Positions 6,990-14,677 of a DNA stretch of 16,036 bases are shown here, piece after piece. Origin of the DNA: JBEKLJ01 sp050010255. GTDB taxonomy: Bacteria; Acidobacteriota; Terriglobia; Bryobacterales; Bryobacteraceae. A program made the position numbers and the translations under genes. The notes under the pieces were generated by a model. The model ran no database searches. It was not told where the DNA came from and saw only the letters and a list, made by a program, of their open reading frames with translations. The stretch lies in assembly GCA_050010255.1 (NCBI GenBank), contig JBEKLJ010000063.1, forward strand, positions 1 to 16,036, read 5' to 3'. How positions within the stretch are numbered: position 1 is the stretch's first letter; each line of letters starts with the position of its first letter.

Positions 6990-9935
6990 CTAGACGCTTG
7001 CCACCAGCGGCCCCAGGAACCGCCCGGTGTAGGACCCTTCCGCCTGCGCCACCTGCTCGGGGGTGCCTTGGGCGACAATCTCGCCGCCGCGGTCGCCGCC
7101 CTCCGGCCCCAGGTCGATGATCCAATCCGCGTTCCGGATCACCTCCAGGTTGTGCTCGATGATGAGCACGCTCGCGCCGTTCTGGATCAGTTTCCGCAGC
7201 GCCTCCAGCAGTTGCGCGATGTCCTCGAAGTGCAGCCCGGTGGTCGGCTCGTCGAGGATGAACAGCGTCCGCTCGCAGGCGGCCTGCGCCAGGTGCGCCG
7301 CCAGCTTGACGCGCTGCGCCTCGCCGCCGGAGAGCGTGGTGGCCGATTGCCCCAGCCGCAGGTACCCCAGGCCCACCTGCGCCAGCACCTTGAGCTTCCC
7401 CACCAGCCGCGGAACGTCGGCGAAGAAGGAGAGCGCCTCCCGCACCGTGAGGGCGAGCACTTCGTGGATGTTCAGCCCGCGGTAGCGGATCTCGAGGATG
7501 CTGCTCTTGTACCGCGTGCCCTTGCACTCCTCGCACAGCAACTCGACGTCGGCCAGGAACTGCATCTCCACCGTCACCGTGCCGTCGCCCTGGCAGGTCT
7601 CGCAGCGGCCGCCGGGGATGTTGAACGAGAAGTGCCCCGGCGTGTAGCCGTGCCGCTCGGCCTCGGGCGTCGAGGCGAACAGCTCGCGGATGATGTCGAA
7701 CGCCTTGATGTAAGTGACCGGGTTCGAGCGCGGCGTGCGCCCGATCGGCGACTGGTCCACCAGCACCGCCTCGCGGATCTTCTCAGCGCCCTCGACCCGG
7801 CGGCAGGCCACCGCGGCTGTGCGGCTGGGCACATCGCTGTCTGCAACGGGCGGCAAAGCCCTCGGCGAGTTTTCGAGAGAACGTTTCTTCCCCTCGAGGC
7901 GCTCGGCTTCCGCGCCGGAGGCGCCCTGCCGCGCGGTTAGGGCAGTCTTGCGCATCGCCTCCAGCGACTGGTAGAGAACATCGTGCACCAGCGTCGATTT
8001 GCCCGAGCCGGAAACCCCCGTGATCGCCACCATCATGTCCAACGGGATCTCGACGTCGATGCTCTTGAGGTTGTGCGCCCGCGCCCCGCGGACCCGGAGC
8101 AGGCGCTTGGGGTTCACCGGCCGCCGCGCGCCCGGCCGCAGGCGGTGCGCCTCGCCCCGCAGGTACGCGCCGGTGAGCGAGCCCGCGCCGTCGGCCAGCA
8201 GCTCCGGGTACGTGCCGGCGAAGATCACCTTGCCGCCGCTCTCGCCGGCGCCCGGGCCGAGGTCGACGATATAGTCGGAGGCGCGCATCACGTCGGCGTC
8301 GTGCTCCACCACGATGATCGTGTTACCCAGGTCGCGCAGCTCCTCCAGGATGCGGATCAGCCGGCCCGTGTCGCGCGTGTGCAGCCCGATCGACGGCTCG
8401 TCGAGCACGTAGCAGGCGCCCACCAGCCGCGAGCCCAGGCAGGTGGCCAACTGGATGCGCTGCGCCTCGCCGCCGGAGAGCGTCGAGGAGAGCCGGTCGA
8501 GCGTCAGGTACTCCAGCCCCACGTCGTTGAGGAACTGCAAGCGCTGCCGGATTTCGACCAGGATCATCCCGGCGATGCCCTGCTCCTCCGGCCCCAGCTC
8601 GAGCGCGCCGAAGAAGGCGTTTACCTCGGCGATGTTCATCCGCGCGACCTCGGCCAGGTTCCTCCCTCCGACGCGCACGTTCAGCGCTTCCGGCCGCAGC
8701 CGGGCGCCCCGGCAGGCCGTGCACTCGGTGTACCCGCGGTAGCGGCTCAGGAAGACGCGGATATGCAGCTTGTACTTTTTGGTCTCCAGCCGCTCGAAGA
8801 AGCCGCGCACGCCGCCCCACCGCGCATCGCCGCGCAGGACGTACTCCCGTTCCTCGGCCCGGAGGTCGCACCAGGGCACGTTGAACCGCACCTTGCCGCG
8901 CCCTTGCCGCCGCAGGTCGCCCAGGTTGTCGCGATACTGCGGCTTGTTCCAGGGGTCGATCGCTCCCTGGTCGAGCGACAGCGACTTGTCCGGCACTACC
9001 AGGTCCGGGTCGTAGTCCACCGTGTTGCCGAAGCCCTGGCAGCGCGGGCAGGCCCCGAACGGGCTGTTGAAGCTGAACAAGCGCGGCTCCGGCTCCAGGA
9101 AGTCCACGCCGCACTTCTTGCAGAAGAACCTCTCGCTGAAAACCAGGCGGCGGACCGGCTCCGCGCCGGCTTGCTCGAAGACCGCCTCGCCCGCCTCGCG
9201 GTAGCAGATCTCCAGACTGTCCACGATCCGCGGGCGGAGGTCCGGGGCCATTATGAGGCGGTCCACCAGCGCCGAGAGCGGCCTGGCGAAGTCTATGTCC
9301 AGCAGCGATTCCGGGCTCGAGAACTCGAACGTCCGCCCAGCCTGGTAGAGCCGGTTGAAGCCCTTCTTGCGCAGCTCGAACAGCCGGTCGCGCAGGCTGG
9401 CCGTGTCCGGCTGCGCGGCGCTCTTGGACTTGGCGGCCGGCGGCGCTGCTTCGCCGAACCGGATCGGGAACAGCACGTACCAGCGCGATCCGGCCGGCTC
9501 GGCCATCATCCGCTCGGCCACATAATCGACGGTGTCCTTGCGCACGCGCTCGCCGCAGCCCGGGCAGAAGGTGCGGCCCACGCGCGCCCACAGCAGGCGC
9601 AGGAAGTCGTAGAGCTCGGTGGCGGTCGCCACGGTCGAGCGCGGGTTCCGGGTGGTGTTCTTCTGGCGGATGGCGATGGGCGGCGCCAGCCCCTCGATCT
9701 CGTCCACCTCCGGCTTCTCCATCCGCTCCAGGAACTGGCGGGCGTAGGCCGACAGCGATTCCACGTAGCGCCGCTGGCCCTCGGCGTAAATGGTGTCGAA
9801 GACAAGGGAGGACTTGCCCGATCCGGAGACGCCGGTCACCACCGTGAGCCGGTTGTGCGGGATCTCGAGCGAGATGTTCTTGAGGTTGTGAAGCCTCGCT
9901 CCCCGGATGATGATTGAGTCTTTCACTTCGTCCAC
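6990..9935 (-). CDS. uvrA: UvrABC excision nuclease subunit A (with an atypical insertion)
   Basis: UvrA is the DNA-damage-recognising ABC ATPase of nucleotide excision repair; it acts as a dimer and loads UvrB. Both ATPase halves are intact: Walker A GVSGSGKS at 35-42 and 640-647, signatures LSGGEAQR at 486-493 and 868-875, Walker B LDEP at 511-514 and 894-897. The zinc modules are CKKCG...CPRCQ (272-299) and CETCQGDG...CEECKG (778-806), with an extra CPGCGERV pair at 124-131 in the UvrB-binding region. DQSPIGRTPRSNP (727-739) is the usual hinge motif. At 981 residues it is about 40 longer than typical, because of an Ala/Arg/Ser-rich insertion at about 668-711. The start is GTG at 9935-9933, preceded by GAGGAG (complement of 9947-9952) at an 11-base spacing. 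No uvrB or uvrC lies in the window, and no recognisable SOS box was seen. Confidence 0.97.
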   Translation of the reverse strand: MDEVKDSIIIRGARLHNLKNISLEIPHNRLTVVTGVSGSGKSSLVFDTIYAEGQRRYVESLSAYARQFLERMEKPEVDEIEGLAPPIAIRQKNTTRNPRSTVATATELYDFLRLLWARVGRTFCPGCGERVRKDTVDYVAERMMAEPAGSRWYVLFPIRFGEAAPPAAKSKSAAQPDTASLRDRLFELRKKGFNRLYQAGRTFEFSSPESLLDIDFARPLSALVDRLIMAPDLRPRIVDSLEICYREAGEAVFEQAGAEPVRRLVFSERFFCKKCGVDFLEPEPRLFSFNSPFGACPRCQGFGNTVDYDPDLVVPDKSLSLDQGAIDPWNKPQYRDNLGDLRRQGRGKVRFNVPWCDLRAEEREYVLRGDARWGGVRGFFERLETKKYKLHIRVFLSRYRGYTECTACRGARLRPEALNVRVGGRNLAEVARMNIAEVNAFFGALELGPEEQGIAGMILVEIRQRLQFLNDVGLEYLTLDRLSSTLSGGEAQRIQLATCLGSRLVGACYVLDEPSIGLHTRDTGRLIRILEELRDLGNTIIVVEHDADVMRASDYIVDLGPGAGESGGKVIFAGTYPELLADGAGSLTGAYLRGEAHRLRPGARRPVNPKRLLRVRGARAHNLKSIDVEIPLDMMVAITGVSGSGKSTLVHDVLYQSLEAMRKTALTARQGASGAEAERLEGKKRSLENSPRALPPVADSDVPSRTAAVACRRVEGAEKIREAVLVDQSPIGRTPRSNPVTYIKAFDIIRELFASTPEAERHGYTPGHFSFNIPGGRCETCQGDGTVTVEMQFLADVELLCEECKGTRYKSSILEIRYRGLNIHEVLALTVREALSFFADVPRLVGKLKVLAQVGLGYLRLGQSATTLSGGEAQRVKLAAHLAQAACERTLFILDEPTTGLHFEDIAQLLEALRKLIQNGASVLIIEHNLEVIRNADWIIDLGPEGGDRGGEIVAQGTPEQVAQAEGSYTGRFLGPLVASV

Positions 9936-10249
9936 CGGACGTGCCGCTCCTCAAGCCGGAGGCGCCCAGCCGCGCGGTCATGCGCCGGCGAGCTGAGAGG
10001 CCGGCCGCCACTCCCGGGCTGCCCGGTCACGCCGTTGCTTCAGATAGAGCGCTGCGGCACGAGACGGTTATCATTTCATTTTATCGTGGCGAGGCCGCCG
10101 GGCATCGCCCTGGGAGACTCCGCGGCGCGGTTCCCCGCGCTGCTGCTGGCAACCGGCGCGACTTGCCTTGGTGACCGACACGCGCCCCCTCCCCCCTGCG
10201 TTTCAGTGAGACGGAAACCGCCCGGCGGGCACTATATCTCGGAAGCTTC
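9936..10249. promoter_or_regulatory. Divergent intergenic region between uvrA and the TIGR03437 protein
   Basis: These 314 bases must hold the promoters for both divergent genes. The clearest landmark is an AT-rich island TTATCATTTCATTTTATC (10068-10085) in otherwise GC-rich DNA. Read on the minus strand it gives GATAAAAT, a plausible -10 for uvrA. TATATC (10233-10238) is a candidate -10 for the plus-strand gene. No palindromic operator or LexA-type box was recognised. Confidence 0.35.
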
Positions 10250-11026
10250 ATGCGTCCTTTCGAGGGATGTGCGCTTCTGGCGCTTGCGGTCACACTCTCC
10301 GGTCAGACGGAGAACGAGTGCCGGCCGCAGGCGCCATGTTATTCGGCCGACGGGATCGTCAACGCTGCCAGCAACCAGCCCGGCCTGGCCTCGTTCACCT
10401 GGGTGAGTCTGTACGGCACCGGCCTGGCCTACCAGACCCGCGACCGCATCGGCAGCGACGAGCTGCCGGGCATCGGCGGGGTCAACGTGTACGTGAATGG
10501 CCTGCCGGCGCTGGTCTCCTACGTCTCCCCGCTCCAGGTCAATTTCCTCGTGCCATCCGGCCTCACGCTGCCGAGAGCCACCGTCCAGCTCACCCGGGAG
10601 GGCACAGCCGGCCCCGCGGTGGAGGTCTCGCTAGAGGACTCCGCCCCGGCCCTGTTCCAACTCAACCGGGAAACCGTCGTCGCCGCTCACATCGATTGGA
10701 CCGTCGTCACGCCGGAGTCGCCCGCCCGCGCCGGCCAGTACGTCATCCTCTATGCGACGGGCCTGGGGCCGTTTCTCTTCCGGCTCGACGACTACGAGAT
10801 CCCGGAGACCGCCAACCCAATCCTGCGCCGCCCCGAGATGAGACTGCTGCTGGACGGCGAGGCGGTCGACGATGTGCTGCTCGAGTATGCCGGCACCGCA
10901 CCGGGCTTCATCGGCGTCTATCAGATCAACCTCAAGCTCCCCGACCGCATCGGCCCGAACCCTGAGGTCCGAATCGCGCTGGGCGACCGGATCAGCCCGC
11001 CCGGCCTTCGCCTTCCGGCGGAGTGA
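10250..11026 (+). CDS. Exported TIGR03437-type (Solibacter C-terminal domain) protein
   Basis: The 258-residue protein starts with a short hydrophobic segment (CALLALAVTLSG, 7-18) that may be a signal peptide. From about residue 36 to the end it is one domain: IVNAASNQPGLASFTWVSLY with GTGLA, then VYVNGLPALVSYVSPLQVNF, SAPALFQ, PARAGQYVILYATGLGP, APGFIGVYQINLKLPD and a terminal ALGDRISPPGL. These are the hallmark segments of the TIGR03437 domain, which in Solibacter-type Acidobacteria is normally the C-terminal module of much larger secreted proteins. Here it makes up almost the whole protein. The function of the domain is not known to me; a beta-sandwich role at the cell surface is inference. 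GGAAG (10241-10245) precedes the ATG by 4 bases. It is divergent from uvrA and about 87 bases before the next exported protein. Confidence 0.85.
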   Translation: MRPFEGCALLALAVTLSGQTENECRPQAPCYSADGIVNAASNQPGLASFTWVSLYGTGLAYQTRDRIGSDELPGIGGVNVYVNGLPALVSYVSPLQVNFLVPSGLTLPRATVQLTREGTAGPAVEVSLEDSAPALFQLNRETVVAAHIDWTVVTPESPARAGQYVILYATGLGPFLFRLDDYEIPETANPILRRPEMRLLLDGEAVDDVLLEYAGTAPGFIGVYQINLKLPDRIGPNPEVRIALGDRISPPGLRLPAE

Positions 11027-11089
11027 GACGCCCGGCACTGGCGCCCGCAACCTCCCGGTGGTGAGCCGCGTTCAATGTAGTGAGCGGCG

Positions 11090-11107
11090 TAGAATTGGGA
11101 TAAGGAG
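11090..11107 (+). promoter_or_regulatory. Promoter -10-like element and Shine-Dalgarno for the AQAPA-repeat protein
   Basis: TAGAATTGGGAT (11090-11101) repeats, with one C/T change, the element that lies directly before the ester hydrolase start at 3471. Here it is followed by AAGGAG (11102-11107), 5 bases from the ATG at 11113. Transcription would begin about at the Shine-Dalgarno sequence, giving a very short leader. No convincing -35 box is seen. Confidence 0.5.
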
Positions 11108-11112
11108 TACCT

Positions 11113-12075
11113 ATGCGGTTCAGTCGCAGTGTGATCAGCGTACTCATTGCCGGGTGGTCGGTCCTGGCCGCCCAGGCCCCGGCTCCGGAGACGCCGTCCG
11201 CACAGGCTCCGGCTGTGCAGGCCCCGGCTGCACAGTCCCCGGTCGCGCAGACCCCGGCTCCGGAGGCCCCGGCTACGCAGGCTCCGGCCGCGCAGGCCCC
11301 GGCCGCACAGGTCCCGGCCGCGCAGGCTCCCTCCAGCGGCAACCCCGCCCTGGGGTGGCGAAGACCGGGGGAGCCCAAGCCCGGCGAGTACGTCATTGAG
11401 CCGGGTACGCGAATCCCGCTGACGCTCATCAACAGCGTCAGTACCAAACACTCGGCCGAGGGCGACCGCGTCTATCTGGAGACCGCGTTCCCGATGCTGG
11501 CCAACGGCCGCATCGTGATCCCGCCCGGCAGTTACGTCGCCGGCACGATCACGCAGGTCAAGCGGCCCGGGCGCGTCAAGGGCCGCGGCGAGCTGTACCT
11601 GCGGTTCGACTCGCTCACGCTGCCCAACGGCGTCACGCGCGACTTTCGCGCTCGCATCGGCGGCCTCGACGGCCGCGCCAACGAAGAGCTCGACCGCGGT
11701 GAAGGCAAGATCAAGAGCGAGGGCAACAAGAGCGGCGACGCGCGCACGATTGGTGAAGCGGCCGCCGCCGGGGCCTCAGTCGGGGTGATCGCCGGCGGCG
11801 CCGCGGGGCACTACGGCATGGGCGCGGGCATAGGCGCCGCGGCCGGCGCCGCGGCCGGCATCATGGGCGTGCTGCTCAGCCGTGGCCCGGACGCCCTCCT
11901 CGCCAAGGGCTCAACCATCGAGATGGTGCTCGACCGTGCACTGGTGTACCAGGAGAGCGAGCTGGACTTCGGCCGCATGATGCCGCGCACCGGCAGGGCG
12001 GACTCCGGAGGCGGCCCGCTGCCCAGCCAAAAGCACCAGCAGGTTCCGCTTCCCGGCCGCCGCTGGCCGATGTGA
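11113..12075 (+). CDS. Exported protein with AQAPA repeats, VirB10/TrbI-like core and glycine zipper
   Basis: The 320-residue protein has an N-terminal signal or anchor (SVISVLIAGWSVLAA, 6-20). Next come eleven Pro/Ala/Gln pentapeptides (21-75), likely an extended spacer across the periplasm or wall. The core (about 90-190) begins with PGTRIPLTLINSVSTK and includes GRIVIPPGSYVAGTITQVKR and LYLRFDSLTLPNG. This arrangement is reminiscent of the VirB10/TrbI C-terminal fold, but no other secretion or conjugation genes are present, so a transporter role is not supported. Residues about 212-255 form an Ala/Gly-rich glycine-zipper-like membrane segment. The C-terminus is polar. A strong ribosome site (AAGGAG) fixes the start. 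Best described as an envelope protein of unknown function. Confidence 0.75.
   Translation: MRFSRSVISVLIAGWSVLAAQAPAPETPSAQAPAVQAPAAQSPVAQTPAPEAPATQAPAAQAPAAQVPAAQAPSSGNPALGWRRPGEPKPGEYVIEPGTRIPLTLINSVSTKHSAEGDRVYLETAFPMLANGRIVIPPGSYVAGTITQVKRPGRVKGRGELYLRFDSLTLPNGVTRDFRARIGGLDGRANEELDRGEGKIKSEGNKSGDARTIGEAAAAGASVGVIAGGAAGHYGMGAGIGAAAGAAAGIMGVLLSRGPDALLAKGSTIEMVLDRALVYQESELDFGRMMPRTGRADSGGGPLPSQKHQQVPLPGRRWPM
11173..11337 (+). repeat. Tandem 15-base repeat coding eleven AQAPA-like pentapeptides
   Basis: Eleven consecutive 15-base units encode QAPAP, ETPSA, QAPAV, QAPAA, QSPVA, QTPAP, EAPAT, QAPAA, QAPAA, QVPAA and QAPSS. The DNA units are variants of CAGGCTCCGGCCGCG, differing mostly at third positions and at a few Gln/Glu codons. 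Repeats of this sort may expand and contract by slippage; all units keep the frame. Confidence 0.85.
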
Positions 12076-12113
12076 GAAGCCGGCGGCAGCTACCGTGACG
12101 GAGCAGATCGCTT

Positions 12114-14510
12114 CTACAACTCCAGCTTCCGCAGCCGGAGGGCGTTCGTGATCACCGAGACGGAGCTGAACGTCATCGCCGCCGCCGCAATCACCGGGCT
12201 CAGCAGCAGGCCGCAGATCGGGTAGAGCAGGCCGGCGGCAACCGGCACTCCCAGGGCGTTGTAGACAACCGCGAAGAACAGGTTCTGGCGGATGTTTCGC
12301 ATGGTGCCGCGGCTCAGCCGCCGCGCGCGCACGATGCCGCGCAGGTCGCCGCCCACGAGCGTGATGGCCGCGCTTTCCATCGCCACATCCGTCCCCGTGC
12401 CCATGGCGATCCCGACCTGCGCCTGCGCCAGCGCGGGCGCATCGTTGATCCCATCGCCGGCCATGGCCACCGTCCGGCCCTCGGCCTGAAGCCGCTGGAG
12501 GATCTCGCCCTTGCCCTCCGGCAGCACCTCGGCGTGAACCTCGTCAATTCCCAGCTCGCGTGCCACGGCCTGGGCGGTGGCACGGTTATCGCCGGTCAGC
12601 ATCACCACGCGGATGCCGTCCTGCTGCAGCAGCCGGATCGCCTCGCGCGAGGAAGGCTTGATCGGATCGGCGACGCCCAGCAGACCGACTGTCTTGCCCT
12701 CCCGCGCGACGAACACCACGGTCTGGCCATGGGCGCACAGCGCCTCGGCCTCGGCCGAAAGCGGGGCGATGTCGATGCCGAGCTGCTCGAAGAGCGCGCG
12801 GTTGCCGAGCGCCACGCGCCGGCCCTCGACTCGGCCCATGACGCCCTTGCCCGTCACCGACTGAAACTCGGCCACCGGCGCCGGCTTCAGCCCGCGTTCC
12901 TCCGCGCCGGCGAGGATCGCCGCCGCCAGCGGGTGCTCGCTGGCGCGCTCCAGGCTCGCCGCCAGGAGGATCACCTGGTCCTCTCCGAGGCCGGCGGCCA
13001 CGGCGCTGACCAGGCGCGGCTTGCCTTCGCTCAGCGTGCCGGTCTTGTCCACGACCAGGGTGTCGACCTTCTCCATCACTTCGAGCGCCTCGGCGTTCTT
13101 GATCAGCACGCCCGCCGTCGCGCCCCGGCCGGTGCCCACCATCACCGCCATCGGCGTTGCCAGACCGAGCGCGCACGGGCAGGCGATAATCAGCACCGCC
13201 ACCGCGTTCACGATGGCGTGCGCAAAGCGCGGCTCCGGCCCGATGGCCGCCCATAGGATGAACGTCAGCGCCGCCACCGCCACCACGGCCGGGACGAAGT
13301 ACGATGCCACCACGTCGGCCAGGCGCTGGATGGGCGCACGGCTGCGCTGCGCCTCGCTCACCATCCGCACGATCTGCGCCAGCAGCGTCTCGCTCCCCAC
13401 GCGCTCGGCGCGCATCAGGAAGCTGCCCGTGCCGTTCAGGGTCCCGCCCGTCACGCGGCTTCCCGGGGCCTTCTCCACGGGAATCGGCTCGCCGGTGAGC
13501 ATCGACTCGTCCACCGCGCTCGCGCCCTCCAGCACGACGCCATCGACCGGCACCTTCTCGCCCGGGCGCACCCGCAGGCGGTCGCCGGGGTGAACGCGGT
13601 CGAGCGGCGCGTCTTCCTCGCTGCCGTCCTCGCGCACCAGCCGGGCCGCCGGCGGCGCCAGCCCCATCAGCGCGCGGATCGCGCTCGTGGTTCGCCCGCG
13701 CGCCCGCAGCTCCAGCACCTGCCCGAGCAGCACCAGCGTTGTGATCACCGCCGCCGCCTCGAAGTACACGGCCACCTCCCCGTGCTCCGTGCGGAACGAC
13801 GCCGGGAAGATGCCCGGCGCCACCGCCGCGATCAGACTGTAGAGGTAGGCGGTGCCCGTGCCGGCCGCGATCAGCGTGAACATGTTCAGGCTGCGGTTCG
13901 CAATGGACTTCCAGCCGCGCTCGTAGAACGGCCACCCGCCCCAGAGGACCACCGGCGTCGCCAGGGCCAGCTCGATCCACGCGGCAACCGCCGGCGACAG
14001 CCACGCCGCGTGTACCGCCATCCTCCCCATCGCCAAGACGAGCAAAGGCAGCGTGAGATACGCACTCACGCGGAACCGCCGGCTCATATCGACGAGTCCC
14101 GGGTTGGCCGAGGCCGTCACCGTGAGCGGCTCGAGCGCCATGCCGCACTTCGGGCAGGCGCCGGCATGATCCTGCCGAATCTCCGGATGCATGGGGCAGG
14201 TGTACACGGTTCCGGGTTTGGCGGCGGGTTCGCGCGCGGGCGCCGTCTCGCCCAGGTACCGGCCCGGATCGGCCTCAAACCGCTGCTGGCAGCCCGGCGC
14301 GCAGAAGTAGTAGGTATTGCCCTTGTGCTCGGCTCTCCACCTGGCCGTCCGCGGGTTGACGTTCATTCCGCAAACCGGGTCTTTTTCGAACGCCGCGTCT
14401 GCCACGGGCAGCTTGCCTCCGAGCTGCACCAACCCGCCCCCCTGCCCGCCTCCCGGCGGCGTGCCACTGCTCATAGACCCATGATTGGCACGAATCCGGC
14501 TCCGTTGCAC
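12114..14510 (-). CDS. copA: Copper-exporting P1B-type ATPase with N-terminal YHS and heavy-metal-binding domains
   Basis: This cytoplasmic-membrane pump should use ATP to export Cu(I). The N-terminus lacks the usual HMA domain. Instead it has a YHS domain (DPVCGMNV...YYFCAPGCQQRF, 44-78) and a heavy-metal-binding domain (YTCPMHPEI...CPKCGMALEPL, 103-129). The ATPase is complete: transmembrane pairs from about 148, actuator TGEP (339-342), CPC metal site in IIACPCALGLATP (441-453), phosphorylated Asp488 in DKTGTLSEG, SEHP (524-527), TGDN (639-642) and GDGINDAPA (685-693). YN at 750-751 and MTFSS at 779-783 are signature residues of the Cu(I) subtype. The listed start is a GTG at 14510; ATG at 14474 (MSSGTPPG) is equally likely because neither has a good ribosome site. 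No CopZ, CsoR or CueR gene or operator is visible nearby. Confidence 0.95.
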   Translation of the reverse strand: MQRSRIRANHGSMSSGTPPGGGQGGGLVQLGGKLPVADAAFEKDPVCGMNVNPRTARWRAEHKGNTYYFCAPGCQQRFEADPGRYLGETAPAREPAAKPGTVYTCPMHPEIRQDHAGACPKCGMALEPLTVTASANPGLVDMSRRFRVSAYLTLPLLVLAMGRMAVHAAWLSPAVAAWIELALATPVVLWGGWPFYERGWKSIANRSLNMFTLIAAGTGTAYLYSLIAAVAPGIFPASFRTEHGEVAVYFEAAAVITTLVLLGQVLELRARGRTTSAIRALMGLAPPAARLVREDGSEEDAPLDRVHPGDRLRVRPGEKVPVDGVVLEGASAVDESMLTGEPIPVEKAPGSRVTGGTLNGTGSFLMRAERVGSETLLAQIVRMVSEAQRSRAPIQRLADVVASYFVPAVVAVAALTFILWAAIGPEPRFAHAIVNAVAVLIIACPCALGLATPMAVMVGTGRGATAGVLIKNAEALEVMEKVDTLVVDKTGTLSEGKPRLVSAVAAGLGEDQVILLAASLERASEHPLAAAILAGAEERGLKPAPVAEFQSVTGKGVMGRVEGRRVALGNRALFEQLGIDIAPLSAEAEALCAHGQTVVFVAREGKTVGLLGVADPIKPSSREAIRLLQQDGIRVVMLTGDNRATAQAVARELGIDEVHAEVLPEGKGEILQRLQAEGRTVAMAGDGINDAPALAQAQVGIAMGTGTDVAMESAAITLVGGDLRGIVRARRLSRGTMRNIRQNLFFAVVYNALGVPVAAGLLYPICGLLLSPVIAAAAMTFSSVSVITNALRLRKLEL

Positions 14511-14677
14511 GGTCCCGCCGGCCGGTGTGCGAGGGAACGCGCCTCGCGGTTTCCGAGGGCTTGGCGCGCCCGCGCGGCGTCGAGGCGCTGGGCGGCGGGC
14601 GGGGGTGCCTTGCGGCGCGGGTACATTACCTGCTAATTAGAAGATTCCCCTGTTGAACGATTCTTGGAGGGTCGCAG
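14511..14677. promoter_or_regulatory. Divergent intergenic region between copA and the beta-barrel gene
   Basis: These 167 bases separate two divergent genes. Near its right end is the only AT-rich stretch, TACATTACCTGCTAATTAG (14622-14640), with TACATT as a possible -10 for the beta-barrel gene. GGAGG at 14666-14670 is the ribosome site of that gene, 7 bases before its GTG. No dyad resembling a known copper-responsive operator was recognised on the copA side. Confidence 0.35.

Noticed and set aside
7068..9917. Long plus-strand open frames (7068-7940 and 7983-9917) opposite uvrA
   Set aside because: They are mirror frames of uvrA, rich in Arg, Ala, Val and His with no domain; uvrA motifs on the minus strand explain the whole stretch.
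9936..10249. Search for an SOS/LexA box upstream of uvrA
   Set aside because: No palindrome of a familiar LexA type was found; the acidobacterial operator form may differ, so absence cannot be claimed firmly.
13590..14636. 348-codon plus-strand frame opposite the copper ATPase
   Set aside because: Arg/Pro/His-rich shadow of copA with no recognisable domain.
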